Positions 1-7,170 of a DNA stretch of 7,580 nt are shown here, piece by piece (positions within the stretch are counted from its first letter, which is position 1; every line of letters starts with the position of its first letter). Made by a program: the position numbers and the translations under genes. Source of the stretch: Actinomycetes bacterium (GTDB lineage: Bacteria > Actinomycetota > Acidimicrobiia > Acidimicrobiales > RAAP-2); assembly GCA_021799915.1 (NCBI GenBank), contig JAJYZN010000136.1, positions 1-7,580 of the forward strand. Reading direction: 5' to 3'. The notes below the pieces were generated by a model. The model saw nothing but the letters and a program-made list of their open reading frames with translations. It made no database searches and was not told where the DNA came from.

Positions 1-36
1 GGGGAGGCCCCCTGGGAGAGTAGGACGTCGCCGGGA
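1..36 (+). rRNA. rrf: 5S ribosomal RNA, 3' end (partial)
   Basis: The first bases hold the conserved 3' portion of bacterial 5S rRNA: the CCCCTGGGAGAGTAGGAC stretch (helix IV/V strand and loop E side) followed by the CGTCGCCGGG strand that closes the terminal helix I with the missing 5' end. Only about the last 36 of roughly 117-120 nucleotides are present, so the gene is cut by the window edge. By usual bacterial order, 16S and 23S genes should lie just upstream on the same strand. The exact 3' end (about 34-37) is estimated because the pairing 5' strand is not visible. Confidence 0.93.
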
Positions 37-44
37 TTTCTTGT

Positions 45-82
45 CGTCACAGGCCTACCACTTCGGTGGTAGGCCTGTGACG
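45..82 (+). terminator. Perfect 17-bp hairpin with TTCG tetraloop after 5S rRNA
   Basis: Bases 45-61 and 66-82 are exact reverse complements enclosing the loop TTCG, closed by a C-G pair, the especially stable cUUCGg tetraloop. It begins about nine bases after the 5S 3' end, where an rRNA operon terminator is expected. No T-run follows the stem (next bases CGTCCGGTGC), so it is not a canonical U-tract intrinsic terminator. It could be a U-less actinobacterial terminator or a processing/stabilising hairpin. Structure is seen directly; role is inferred from position. Confidence 0.8.
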
Positions 83-107
83 CGTCCGGTGCTCCATTAC
101 GGCGACC

Positions 108-113
108 TACACT
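108..113 (+). promoter_or_regulatory. Possible -10 element (TACACT) for a leaderless TPR-gene transcript
   Basis: TACACT matches the actinobacterial TANNNT -10 consensus and lies six bases before the ATG at 120, the spacing expected if transcription starts at the A of the start codon. No convincing -35 box is seen about 17 bases upstream (TCCGGT). Such short motifs occur often by chance. The call rests on the exact spacing and on the lack of a properly spaced Shine-Dalgarno sequence for that ATG. Confidence 0.35.
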
Positions 114-119
114 GCGGAG

Positions 120-1337
120 ATGACCGCCGGCGTTCAGGGGAACGATCGTCGCGCTGGTCGACCGCCGGGTCGTGGACGACCTCGTCAACGGGTGGAGCGG
201 AGCCCGAGGAGAACGACGGAGAAATTGCCGCGCCAGGCGACGGAGCGGACTGCGATGAAGGAATCGGCTGGGAAGTCGCCTCGCCAAGGGAGCCGGGGCG
301 ATGGTCTCCGGGCCAATATGACACGCGATCTGCCCGGAGGTGCGAAGCGATGGGGCAGCGTGGCGCGTCGGGGAGCCCGTGTGCTGGGACGGAGCGCCGA
401 CCAGGACGCGGGGCGAGGCGATCCCTCGTCCGAACAGGAATGGGAGCGGCGCCGTCGTACGGCTCCCCGGCCACCCGCACCTTCTCGATGGGAACGCGAC
501 GAAGTTCTAGGAGCCGAGAGCACTTCTCTGCGACCGCTGGGCGAGGAAAGTGAATCACGTCGGAGGGGCCGAGCCGCGCCCGCACCTCCCGCATCGCTCC
601 CTCCTGAGGTTGCAGCCGACATTCGCAGAGCGGCGAGCTCGGCGACGGCCCGGCATCGCGAGGTTTTGGTTGGCAAGATGAGTGATGCCGTTGGCGCGTA
701 CCAGCGGAACCGCTTCGAGGAGGCGGCGCGACTTGCGAAGCAAGTGGCCACCGAGGCTCCGGATGTGCCGGCAGTGCGAGAGCTGGCTGGGCTGGCTGCC
801 TACCGCAGTGGGAGGTGGCGAGAGGCGATCGTTCATCTCGATGCGCATCGCCACTTGGTCGGTGCGCTGGAGCATGTGCCGGCGCTCATGGACTGCCACA
901 GGGCGCTCGGTAGGCCGAAGAAGGTGAGTGACCTCTGGCACGAGCTGCGCCGACAGTCTCCCGACCCCGACGTCCTCTCGGAAGCGCGCATGGTCGCTGC
1001 GGGAATGCTTGCAGACCGGCGTGACGTGGCCGGTGCGATCGTCCTCTTGGTCGGCGCGGGCGCGGCGCGCAAGCTCCGCAACCCGGCAGACCGCCATGTG
1101 CGGCAGTGGTACGTGCTGGCCGACCTCTATGAACGTGCCGGGGAGCTGCCGAAAGCCCGTGAGATGTTTCAGCGAGTCCTTGCGGCGGCACCGGGGGCCT
1201 ACGACGTCGCTGATCGCTTGGACGCACTCGGGATCGCACGGGGAGGGCGAGGACGCACCGGACGGCAAAGGCTCCGGCAGGCACCGGCTGGATTACCGGC
1301 ATCGGACGTTTCGAAGCAACCCGAGCGCGCCCAGTAG
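120..1337 (+). CDS. Arg-rich tetratricopeptide-repeat (TPR) protein
   Basis: A 405-residue protein in two parts. Residues 1 to about 155 are low-complexity, very rich in Arg, Gly, Pro and Ser with RGR/RRR clusters, probably disordered and positively charged. Residues about 185-370 are helical TPR-like repeats, with segments such as [40 protein letters not shown] and [20 protein letters not shown] showing the small/aromatic/Ala spacing of TPR helices. There is no signal peptide or membrane segment, so it should be cytoplasmic. From memory, this layout (charged N-terminus plus TPRs with '[10 protein letters not shown]') recurs in actinobacterial proteins of unknown function; TPRs usually bind proteins. 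Start choice: ATG 120 has GGAG directly abutting it, which is no usable spacing, but a TANNNT box fits leaderless initiation. ATG 255 has GGAG nine bases upstream and would give 360 residues. It ends 11 nt before the aldolase gene, suggesting cotranscription. No enzymatic function is implied. Confidence 0.78.
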   Translation: MTAGVQGNDRRAGRPPGRGRPRQRVERSPRRTTEKLPRQATERTAMKESAGKSPRQGSRGDGLRANMTRDLPGGAKRWGSVARRGARVLGRSADQDAGRGDPSSEQEWERRRRTAPRPPAPSRWERDEVLGAESTSLRPLGEESESRRRGRAAPAPPASLPPEVAADIRRAASSATARHREVLVGKMSDAVGAYQRNRFEEAARLAKQVATEAPDVPAVRELAGLAAYRSGRWREAIVHLDAHRHLVGALEHVPALMDCHRALGRPKKVSDLWHELRRQSPDPDVLSEARMVAAGMLADRRDVAGAIVLLVGAGAARKLRNPADRHVRQWYVLADLYERAGELPKAREMFQRVLAAAPGAYDVADRLDALGIARGGRGRTGRQRLRQAPAGLPASDVSKQPERAQ

Positions 1338-1348
1338 GCTGGAGTTCC

Positions 1349-2404
1349 ATGCCCAGCGATATCGCCCAACTTCTCGGCGACGAAGCCGACTTCTTACTCG
1401 GGCATCAGGCCAAGGCGTTCCCCGTCGATGGACTGGTCCTGCCCGGCCCGGACTTCATCGACCGTGTGTTCCGGGACTCGGACCGGCCTCCCGCGGTACT
1501 GCGGAGCCTCGGTACGCTTTACGGCCACGGTCGGCTGGGAGGCACGGGCTACCTGTCCATCTTGCCGGTCGATCAAGGGGTCGAGCACTCGGCTGGGGCG
1601 AGCTTCGCCAACAATCCCCTCTACTTCGATCCGGCAAATTTGTGTGAGCTGGCGCTGGCCGGGGAATGCAGTGCCATTGCCACGACGCTTGGAGTGCTGG
1701 GCGCAGTGTCACGGCGCTACGTCCATCGGATCCCGTTCATCGTGAAGCTGAACCACAACGATTTCCTCCATTATCCGAACACCTACGACCAGGTGATGTT
1801 CGCCTCGGTGGCCCAAGCGCAAGACCTTGGTGCCATCGGGGTGGGAGCCACCATCTACTTCGGCTCGGAGAGCTCCGATCGCCAACTTCAAGAGGTGTCG
1901 AGCGCTTTCGCAGAGGCGCACCGCCGGGGGATGTGCACCGTTCTGTGGTGCTACCTGCGCAACCCCGCGTTCAAGAAAGACGGCATCGACTATCACGTGT
2001 CGGCTGACCTCACCGGGCAGGCGAACCACCTTGGTGTCACGATCGAAGCCGACATCGTCAAGCAGAAGCAGCCAGAGAACAACGGGGGCTACAACGCCCT
2101 GCAGTTCGGCAAGACCAGCCCGCTCGTCTACGAGAAGCTCACGACCGACCATCCCATCGATCTCACTCGCTGGCAGGTGGTGAATTGCTATGCCGGCAGG
2201 ATCGGCCTCATCAATTCTGGCGGAGAGTCCGTGGGCGCCGGCGACCTCGCACAAGCAGTCCGCACGGCGGTGATCAACAAGAGGGCAGGCGGTCAAGGAC
2301 TGATCGTCGGACGCAAGTCCTTCCAGCGCCCCATGGACGAAGGCGCCGCCCTCATCCGTGCGATCCAGGACGTCTACCTGGACCCAGGTATCACGATCGC
2401 CTGA
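1349..2404 (+). CDS. fbaB: Fructose-bisphosphate aldolase, class I (FbaB/DhnA type)
   Basis: This 351-residue cytoplasmic enzyme should catalyse reversible cleavage of fructose 1,6-bisphosphate into dihydroxyacetone phosphate and glyceraldehyde 3-phosphate, in glycolysis or gluconeogenesis, through a Schiff-base lysine rather than a metal. Length matches E. coli FbaB (350 residues), and the whole chain aligns from memory, including [10 protein letters not shown] (about residues 73-82), LKLNHND-like [30 protein letters not shown] and the tail [13 protein letters not shown]. Lys238 in DIVKQK is the likely Schiff-base residue by position and motif. ATG 1349 is supported by GGAG at 1341-1344, four bases upstream, and by homology starting close to the N-terminus. 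It follows the TPR gene by 11 nt and probably shares its transcript. It is unrelated to metal-dependent class II FbaA; whether the genome also encodes that enzyme cannot be seen here. No truncation or frameshift. Confidence 0.95.
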   Translation: MPSDIAQLLGDEADFLLGHQAKAFPVDGLVLPGPDFIDRVFRDSDRPPAVLRSLGTLYGHGRLGGTGYLSILPVDQGVEHSAGASFANNPLYFDPANLCELALAGECSAIATTLGVLGAVSRRYVHRIPFIVKLNHNDFLHYPNTYDQVMFASVAQAQDLGAIGVGATIYFGSESSDRQLQEVSSAFAEAHRRGMCTVLWCYLRNPAFKKDGIDYHVSADLTGQANHLGVTIEADIVKQKQPENNGGYNALQFGKTSPLVYEKLTTDHPIDLTRWQVVNCYAGRIGLINSGGESVGAGDLAQAVRTAVINKRAGGQGLIVGRKSFQRPMDEGAALIRAIQDVYLDPGITIA

Positions 2405-2499
2405 TCCCGTTGCGGCGCACCCAGCTGCGACGCCAGAACGCGACGTTGTGCTGGGAGGTCATGGTCCGCTTTGGGGAGGCGTGCTCTCTTGGTTGCGGG
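2405..2499. other. Convergent intergenic gap without a clear terminator
   Basis: Ninety-five bases separate the aldolase stop from the stop of the opposing secreted-protein gene. The best inverted repeat is CCCAGC at 2420-2425 with GCTGGG at 2450-2455, a 6-bp stem around a 24-base loop with no T-run on either strand. GCGACG also occurs twice directly (2427-2432, 2440-2445). I see no gene, RNA or confident bidirectional terminator here. Confidence 0.6.
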
Positions 2500-5064
2500 T
2501 CATGCTCCCGCGATGCCCACGACCGGCGCGTTCAAGGGCTGGCCGCCCATCGAGCCGGAGAACTCGGCCGACCCGAAGCTGAACACCCCGCCGTCGGAGG
2601 CCACCTCCCAGTAGCCGCCCCCTGTCGGGGTGGCGGCGATGCCCACGACCGGCGCGTTCAAGGGCTGGCCGCCCATCGAGCCGTAGAACTTTGCCGCCCC
2701 GAAGCTGAACACCCCGCCGTCGGCGGCCACCTCCCAGTAGCCGCCCCCTGTCGGGGTGGCGGCGATGCCCACGACCGGCGCGTGCAAGGGCTGGCCGCCC
2801 ATCGAGCCGTAGAACTTTGCCGCCCCGAAGGCGAACACCCCGCCGTCGGAGGCGGCCTCGGTGTAGCCGGTCGGCGGGTACGCGAACTTTGCGGCCGCGG
2901 TGGGGACTGACATCCCCACTGGGGACGTGACCGTGATGGTGGTCGATCCGCTGCCCGGCGGGGAGACGGCAGTGATCTCAGTCGGGGAGATGACTCGGAC
3001 TGTACGGGCAGGTACTGAACCGAATGTGACGTCGACGTCGCTTCCGAAATTGGAACCGTCGATGGTCACTGTGGTGCCACCAGAACCAGGCCCGCTCGCC
3101 GGAGCCACGCCGGCGACCTCGGGTACTTGCGTCGAGACGCTTGCAGTCACGACCTGGAGTGCGGGGAGTGTCGGGTGGATGACCGTGAAGGTCTGGCTCA
3201 ACCCGATGAGTTTCACGACCGGTGCCTTGACTGTGGCGTCGGGACCACTCGGGTAGGCGAGAAGGCGGAGGCCGGTGATGCGTTGGGACTGCCATCCGAC
3301 GGGAAGCTTGACTGCGGTGCGGCCGCGGCCACCGTCGTGGAGGGGAAACCCGCTCGCGTAGTCGCTCGTGTACCACTGTGTCGATCCGGAGAGCTGGATA
3401 GCGACCGCCGTGGCGCTCACTGTGGAGGTTGTGGATTCGAGGGTGACGATCGCGTATTGGCGAATATCGCCAAGTTGGGCCGAGAAGGGATCGGTAGAGC
3501 CGTTCGTGTACCACCGTGCGCATTCCTGGGCCGACACTTGGTAGGTCCAAGGATGTGTGTCCATGACCGATGCCCGCGTGGCTCCTGGAGCGGGACCGGG
3601 CACCGGAACCTGTTGGATCCGGAACGGCGTCGTGCCTGTGGCCGACTGGTAGTCGTTCCCCGTGGCATTTCGCACCACGGCGTGCGATGTCTGGAAATAG
3701 GAACCGCTGAAGGGAACTTCTCCCTCGTGCGGCGACGATTCGTTTTGCGGGTAAGTGGAGCCGCACTCGCATCCGTCGTACATCGCGTCCGAGATGGTGC
3801 CCTGAGCTGAGACCGAGAGTTGGGTCGTCTCGGTGATATCGGTCATGCGCCCCCACTCCCCGAGCTCGAGGAAGGGGACGAAGGCCGTGCCCTGAGCCTC
3901 GCGGGTCCAGATGCCCGTGTAGGAGAGATTCTGTTCTCCTGTGCCGCTGGATTGGCTGACGTAAGTGAGAAGCGGCGTGTCGTCATGGGCGCTGTCTGTC
4001 CGTCCATAGACCACGGGCGCGTATTTGACTGCGTCGAACCACGGGTTCGACGCAGTCACCACAGCGAGCTGCTCGTTCACGACGACGACCGACGGCGTGG
4101 TCGAACCAGTGTTCGACAGCGAGGAATTGACGGCCACAGTGACCGAGTGGGGGCCGGTGGCGAGCGTCCCGACGAACCCTGCGTAGGTGAACGCAGCACC
4201 TCCGGCGAAGCAGACGATCTGCTGGGTAGTGCCGCCGGCGACCGTGACTGTCACGACGGCAGCACGGTCCGTGACATGAGCCCACGAGGTCCCTGGTGCG
4301 GCCAGGGTGAGCTCCACGATCCCCTGTCCGGTCACCGGTGTCTGCGGTGCGGGCCCGTCGGCCAGGGGAAGGTTCGGCCCGGTGAGCGCATTGGCTGAGT
4401 CGAGTGTCGGGGCGACGCCGGCAGTCTCTGTGGTGGTCAGAGGCGTGCTCGGCGTGATCGTCGGCGCATTTGAAGGGATCGTCACGCTCGAGGAGAGCGG
4501 GCCGGGTGTCGGCGGGCCTGTGGAGGGGCCGGGAGGGGATGTGGGCGTCACCCCTGCCGCGAAGCTCAGGGACTTGATGCCGATAATTGTGATCCCGCCG
4601 GAGTTCGGGATCCTGACGACCGAGAACAGGCACGCACTGGTGCAGTCGACGGGACCGGCTGCCGTCTGGATCTCCGGGGTGGGCGTGAAGGTTCCCCGCG
4701 CCGTACCAGCCGAATTGGCGAAGACAGTGGTATCGCGCCGGTCGTCGCAGGCATTCTCCTCGATGGTGAGCGCCTGGGGTGTGCACTCGACGGCCACAAG
4801 CGTTGCACCAGGTGGCTCCCCGGTGACGGTGAACACGATGGGGGTTCCGGGAGTGAGCCCGGTGGTCACCGTGGTGGTGAGCACTGGCGCCGGAGATGTC
4901 GTGCCCGAGGCCGGAGAACCGGCTGCCGCGACCAGCACTCCGGCAGGGAGGAGGATGGTCACCACAACGGCCAGCGCCCGGGTGAGGTGACGGGAACTGT
5001 GCGTGCGCTCGACTTGAGCGTCGGTGTGCCTCTGCTGCGACGTGCTCCCTTTGGATTGGCTCAT
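2500..5064 (-). CDS. Large secreted multidomain protein: neocarzinostatin-like, IPT/TIG and C-terminal 42-residue repeats
   Basis: An 854-residue protein. Residues 1-30 are polar with basic residues (RHLTRA), 31-48 form a hydrophobic helix ([19 protein letters not shown]), then an Ala/Ser/Gly/Thr stretch: a Sec-type signal peptide or N-terminal anchor, so the rest is probably extracytoplasmic. About 58-168 resembles the neocarzinostatin-type immunoglobulin fold (Cys94/Cys106 and Cys141/Cys145, plus [13 protein letters not shown] and [13 protein letters not shown]). About 172-215 is a Pro/Thr/Ser linker. About 245-332 is beta-rich. About 335-640 is a domain I cannot name, with APVVYGR, DDTPLL, WGRMTDI and a CEC pair (432, 434). 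About 649-729 is an IPT/TIG domain ([23 protein letters not shown]). Residues 729-854 are three 42-residue repeats of the [17 protein letters not shown] type common in Acidimicrobiia. ATG 5064 is backed by AAGGAG six bases upstream. It is monocistronic, convergent with fbaB and divergent from korA. No catalytic motif is recognised; a surface, adhesive or binding role is only inference. Confidence 0.9.
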   Translation of the reverse strand: MSQSKGSTSQQRHTDAQVERTHSSRHLTRALAVVVTILLPAGVLVAAAGSPASGTTSPAPVLTTTVTTGLTPGTPIVFTVTGEPPGATLVAVECTPQALTIEENACDDRRDTTVFANSAGTARGTFTPTPEIQTAAGPVDCTSACLFSVVRIPNSGGITIIGIKSLSFAAGVTPTSPPGPSTGPPTPGPLSSSVTIPSNAPTITPSTPLTTTETAGVAPTLDSANALTGPNLPLADGPAPQTPVTGQGIVELTLAAPGTSWAHVTDRAAVVTVTVAGGTTQQIVCFAGGAAFTYAGFVGTLATGPHSVTVAVNSSLSNTGSTTPSVVVVNEQLAVVTASNPWFDAVKYAPVVYGRTDSAHDDTPLLTYVSQSSGTGEQNLSYTGIWTREAQGTAFVPFLELGEWGRMTDITETTQLSVSAQGTISDAMYDGCECGSTYPQNESSPHEGEVPFSGSYFQTSHAVVRNATGNDYQSATGTTPFRIQQVPVPGPAPGATRASVMDTHPWTYQVSAQECARWYTNGSTDPFSAQLGDIRQYAIVTLESTTSTVSATAVAIQLSGSTQWYTSDYASGFPLHDGGRGRTAVKLPVGWQSQRITGLRLLAYPSGPDATVKAPVVKLIGLSQTFTVIHPTLPALQVVTASVSTQVPEVAGVAPASGPGSGGTTVTIDGSNFGSDVDVTFGSVPARTVRVISPTEITAVSPPGSGSTTITVTSPVGMSVPTAAAKFAYPPTGYTEAASDGGVFAFGAAKFYGSMGGQPLHAPVVGIAATPTGGGYWEVAADGGVFSFGAAKFYGSMGGQPLNAPVVGIAATPTGGGYWEVASDGGVFSFGSAEFSGSMGGQPLNAPVVGIAGA
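2511..2892 (-). repeat. Three tandem 126-bp coding repeats (42-residue units)
   Basis: The motif GCCCACGACCGGCGCG begins at 2515 and 2641, and with one substitution at 2767, giving an exact 126-bp period (42 codons). Copies 2515-2640 and 2641-2766 differ at only five positions by my count. The third, 2767 to about 2892, is close over its first 80 or so bases and then diverges towards the IPT/TIG junction. The encoded unit runs from [19 protein letters not shown] to [13 protein letters not shown]. Each junction between units carries a GC-rich imperfect hairpin (2614-2637, 2740-2763). The array ends with the gene: the last unit stops at GIAGA. Confidence 0.92.
4026..4058. repeat. Perfect 15-bp inverted repeat with 3-base loop inside the secreted-protein gene
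   Basis: TGACTGCGTCGAACC (4026-4040) and GGTTCGACGCAGTCA (4044-4058) are exact reverse complements around ACG. In the gene (- strand) the palindrome encodes roughly residues 336-346, around [10 protein letters not shown], at the start of the unrecognised central domain. Its core GTCGAACC...GGTTCGAC recurs 67 bases away. The structure is seen directly; no function is assigned. Confidence 0.9.
4100..4117. repeat. Second, shorter palindrome with the same core
   Basis: GTCGAAC (4100-4106) and GTTCGAC (4111-4117) form a 7-bp inverted repeat around CAGT. The sequence GTCGAACCAGTGTTCGAC closely matches the core of the palindrome at 4033-4051 (GTCGAACCACGGGTTCGAC). It is read in a different codon phase (around LSNTGST, residues 316-322), so the similarity is at the DNA level and not due to a protein repeat. 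Confidence 0.75.
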
Positions 5065-5070
5065 GGCACG

Positions 5071-5076
5071 CTCCTT
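5071..5076 (-). promoter_or_regulatory. Strong Shine-Dalgarno site for the secreted-protein gene
   Basis: Read on the - strand, AAGGAG ends six bases before the ATG at 5064-5062, an ideal ribosome binding site. It fixes this start, and with it the signal peptide as the N-terminus. Confidence 0.85.
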
Positions 5077-5204
5077 CCCTCCCTGAACCTACCCGGCGTC
5101 GGGTCCCGGCCGCAGTTCCGGGTCGACGTCGGCTTGCCGTCTCCGACCCTCTCCGGTGCCCGGAGACAGCGCCGAGCCAGCACCGGGGGAGCGCCTGTGG
5201 GCGG

Positions 5205-5210
5205 TATGCT
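5205..5210 (+). promoter_or_regulatory. Possible -10 element (TATGCT) upstream of korAB
   Basis: TATGCT fits the TANNNT actinobacterial -10 pattern and lies about 85 bases before the proposed korA GTG in the divergent intergenic region. No good -35 hexamer is found 17 bases upstream (ACCGGG). Nearby overlapping short inverted repeats (CTCCGG/CCGGAG at 5151-5165; GTCTCCG/CGGAGAC at 5139-5167) could be regulatory, but could equally be chance in G+C-rich DNA. Confidence 0.25.
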
Positions 5211-5295
5211 CGTTCACGAGACCGAAACAATGCGTTCTCGGGTGGCGCGCCCGTCGGACGAGGGCGCCGGGGCACGAAACGAGACGAGGCCGAAC

Positions 5296-7170
5296 GTGGC
5301 AACCAAGAGCGATCATCCATCCACGCAGCTCGACCGGGTCGTCATCCGCTTTGCCGGCGACTCAGGCGACGGGATGCAGCTCACCGGGGACCGGTTCACC
5401 ACGTCGAGTGCGCTGCTCGGGAACGACCTGGCCACCTTCCCAGATTTCCCGGCGGAGATCAGGGCGCCGGCTGGGACGCTCGCGGGCGTCTCGGCGTTCC
5501 AAGTCCACATCTCGGACCACGACATCCTTACCCCCGGGGACGCTCCCAACGTTCTCGTCGCCATGAACCCGGCGGCACTGCGGGCCAATATCGGAGCGCT
5601 TCCCAAGGGTGCCATCGTCCTGGTCAACGTGGACGCGTTCGACGAGCGAAGCTTGGCCAAGGCCGGGTATGAGCAGAACCCTCTCGGTGACGGGTCGTTG
5701 GCCGCATTCACTGTGTACGAGGTCCCGATGACCTCGATCACCCAGGAGGTGTGCAAGGAAGCCGGTGTCAAACCTCGGGATGCCGAACGTTCCAAGAATT
5801 TCTTCGCGCTAGGGCTGGTGAGCTGGCTCTACACCCGCCCGACCGAGCCAACTGCCGAATGGATCGCCAAACGGTTCGCGGACCGCCCGCAGGTCGCCGA
5901 AGCCAACCTGCGGGCCTTTCGTGCGGGGTTCGACTTCGGTGAGACCACCGAGCTGTTCGAGTCCCACTACGAGGTGCGGGCCGCACCCTTCGAAAAGGGA
6001 GAGTATGTCCAGGTGACGGGCAACCAAGCTTTGGCCTGGGGGCTCATCGCGGCGTCGCGGCTCTCGGGGCTGCCGCTCTTCTTGGGCAGCTATCCGATCA
6101 CCCCGGCTTCCGACATCCTCCACGAGCTTTCCCGCCGCAAGGAGTTCGGGGTGAGGACGTTCCAGGCCGAAGACGAGATCGCTGGCGTGGGAGCGGCGCT
6201 CGGAGCGGCGTTCGGTGGTGCGCTGGGCGTCACGACGACCAGTGGACCCGGATTGGACCTCAAGTCCGAGACGATTGGGCTGGCGATCAACCTGGAGCTC
6301 CCCCTCGTCATCGTCGATGTCCAGCGGGGCGGACCGTCGACCGGCCTTCCGACCAAGACCGAGCAGGCTGACCTCTTGCATGCCATGTACGGACGCCACG
6401 GCGAGGCGCCTCTGCCCATTGTGGCGGCGATGACCCCGTCCCACTGCTTCACTGCAGCCATCGAAGCGGTCCGTCTCGCCGTCAAGTACCGCACGCCCGT
6501 GATCTTGTTGACCGATGGGTATCTGGCCAACGGGGCTGAGCCGTGGAGGCTCCCTGACCTCGACCTCCTCGATCCGATCGATCCTGGCTTCGCCACCGGT
6601 CCGACTCACGTCTCCGATGACGGCCGGGAGGAGTTCTGGCCGTACGTCCGCGACGAAGAGACGCTGGCCCGGCCCTGGGCGCCTCCAGGGGTTGCCGGCC
6701 TGGAGCATCGCATCGGAGGGTTGGAGAAGGCCGACGGCAGCGGCAACGTCTCGTACGATCCCGTGAACCACGACCGAATGGTTCGCCTCAGAGCAGCCAA
6801 GATCGCGGGCGTGGTCCGCGACATCCCGGCCCTGGCGGTCGACGACGAGACCGCAGATGCCACCGTGCTGGTCCTCGGTTGGGGATCGACGTTCGGAGCG
6901 ATCGCCGCAGGCGTGCGCCGCGTACGCGCCAGAGGCAAGAAGGTGGCGCACGCCCACCTTGCGAACCTCAACCCCTTCCCCCCGAACTTGGGTGACATCT
7001 TGGCACGGTACGAGCGCGTGCTCGTGCCTGAGGTCAACTTGGGACAGCTCAGCCGGATGGTGCGAGCCGAGTACCTGGTGGACGCAAGATCCTTGAACCA
7101 GGTTCGTGGGACGCCCTTTCGTGCAGCGGAGATCGAAGCTGCCATTCTCAGTCTGCTGGAGGATCGATGA
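5296..7170 (+). CDS. korA: 2-oxoacid:acceptor (2-oxoglutarate:ferredoxin) oxidoreductase, alpha subunit
   Basis: A 624-residue subunit that, with KorB, oxidatively decarboxylates a 2-oxoacid (most likely 2-oxoglutarate) with CoA, giving the acyl-CoA, CO2 and reduced ferredoxin; the reaction can run in reverse. The N-terminal third is the gamma domain (about 12-215, starting [21 protein letters not shown]). The alpha/pyrimidine-binding domain follows (about 240-430) with YPITP at 266-270 (2-oxoacid binding loop), AEDE at 291-294, TSGPG and QRGGPSTG at 343-350. The C-terminal domain (about 500-624) includes [11 protein letters not shown]. Fused gamma-alpha architecture and length match actinobacterial KorA (M. 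tuberculosis Rv2455c type). Start: GTG 5296 has GAGG six bases upstream and begins the conserved protein ([20 protein letters not shown]). In-frame ATGs at 5230, 5206 and 4987 would add unconserved-looking sequence, the last one overlapping the divergent gene. It overlaps korB by ATGA, implying translational coupling. Substrate choice is by family resemblance. Confidence 0.93.
   Translation: MATKSDHPSTQLDRVVIRFAGDSGDGMQLTGDRFTTSSALLGNDLATFPDFPAEIRAPAGTLAGVSAFQVHISDHDILTPGDAPNVLVAMNPAALRANIGALPKGAIVLVNVDAFDERSLAKAGYEQNPLGDGSLAAFTVYEVPMTSITQEVCKEAGVKPRDAERSKNFFALGLVSWLYTRPTEPTAEWIAKRFADRPQVAEANLRAFRAGFDFGETTELFESHYEVRAAPFEKGEYVQVTGNQALAWGLIAASRLSGLPLFLGSYPITPASDILHELSRRKEFGVRTFQAEDEIAGVGAALGAAFGGALGVTTTSGPGLDLKSETIGLAINLELPLVIVDVQRGGPSTGLPTKTEQADLLHAMYGRHGEAPLPIVAAMTPSHCFTAAIEAVRLAVKYRTPVILLTDGYLANGAEPWRLPDLDLLDPIDPGFATGPTHVSDDGREEFWPYVRDEETLARPWAPPGVAGLEHRIGGLEKADGSGNVSYDPVNHDRMVRLRAAKIAGVVRDIPALAVDDETADATVLVLGWGSTFGAIAAGVRRVRARGKKVAHAHLANLNPFPPNLGDILARYERVLVPEVNLGQLSRMVRAEYLVDARSLNQVRGTPFRAAEIEAAILSLLEDR

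Noticed and set aside
97..594. Open frame on the - strand opposite the N-terminal part of the TPR gene
   Set aside because: It is a G+C-rich shadow: Arg/Pro/Ser-rich translation without recognisable motifs, ending inside the promoter/terminator region, opposite a gene with better context.
2375..2390. Inverted repeat TACCTG/CAGGTA near the aldolase end
   Set aside because: Only 6 bp with a 4-base loop, inside conserved coding sequence (DVYLDPGI), with no T-run after it; not a terminator.
2515..2892. Tandem repeats as a possible CRISPR array
   Set aside because: The units are contiguous 126-bp coding repeats without variable spacers, and they keep a reading frame.
2185..2910. + strand frame with internal repeats across the 126-bp units
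   Set aside because: Its repeats only mirror the DNA repeats of the opposing gene; the - strand frame gives the known GGGYWEV...GGVFSFG unit, and this one overlaps the aldolase 3' end.
3028..3039. 12-bp palindrome GACGTCGACGTC
   Set aside because: It encodes part of the IPT/TIG strand (SDVDVTF) and follows from repeated GAC/GTC codons; no second copy seen.
4591..4612. Inverted repeat GATCCCG/CGGGATC
   Set aside because: A 7-bp stem with an 8-base loop is expected by chance several times in G+C-rich DNA of this length, and it lacks the core shared by the palindromes at 4026-4117.
5086..5091. TAGGTT on the - strand as a -10 box for the secreted gene
   Set aside because: A start site about seven bases downstream would fall next to or within the Shine-Dalgarno sequence, and there is no matching -35 hexamer.
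3983..5320. 445-codon - strand frame overlapping the start of the secreted-protein gene
   Set aside because: It is the other frame of the same strand as the secreted gene; the translation is Arg/His/Pro-rich with no domains, while the secreted frame has a strong ribosome binding site, signal peptide and named domains.
5809..6957. Long - strand frames opposite korA (also 6606-7502)
   Set aside because: The + strand encodes unmistakable KorA and KorB motifs over the same bases; the antisense translations show no family features.
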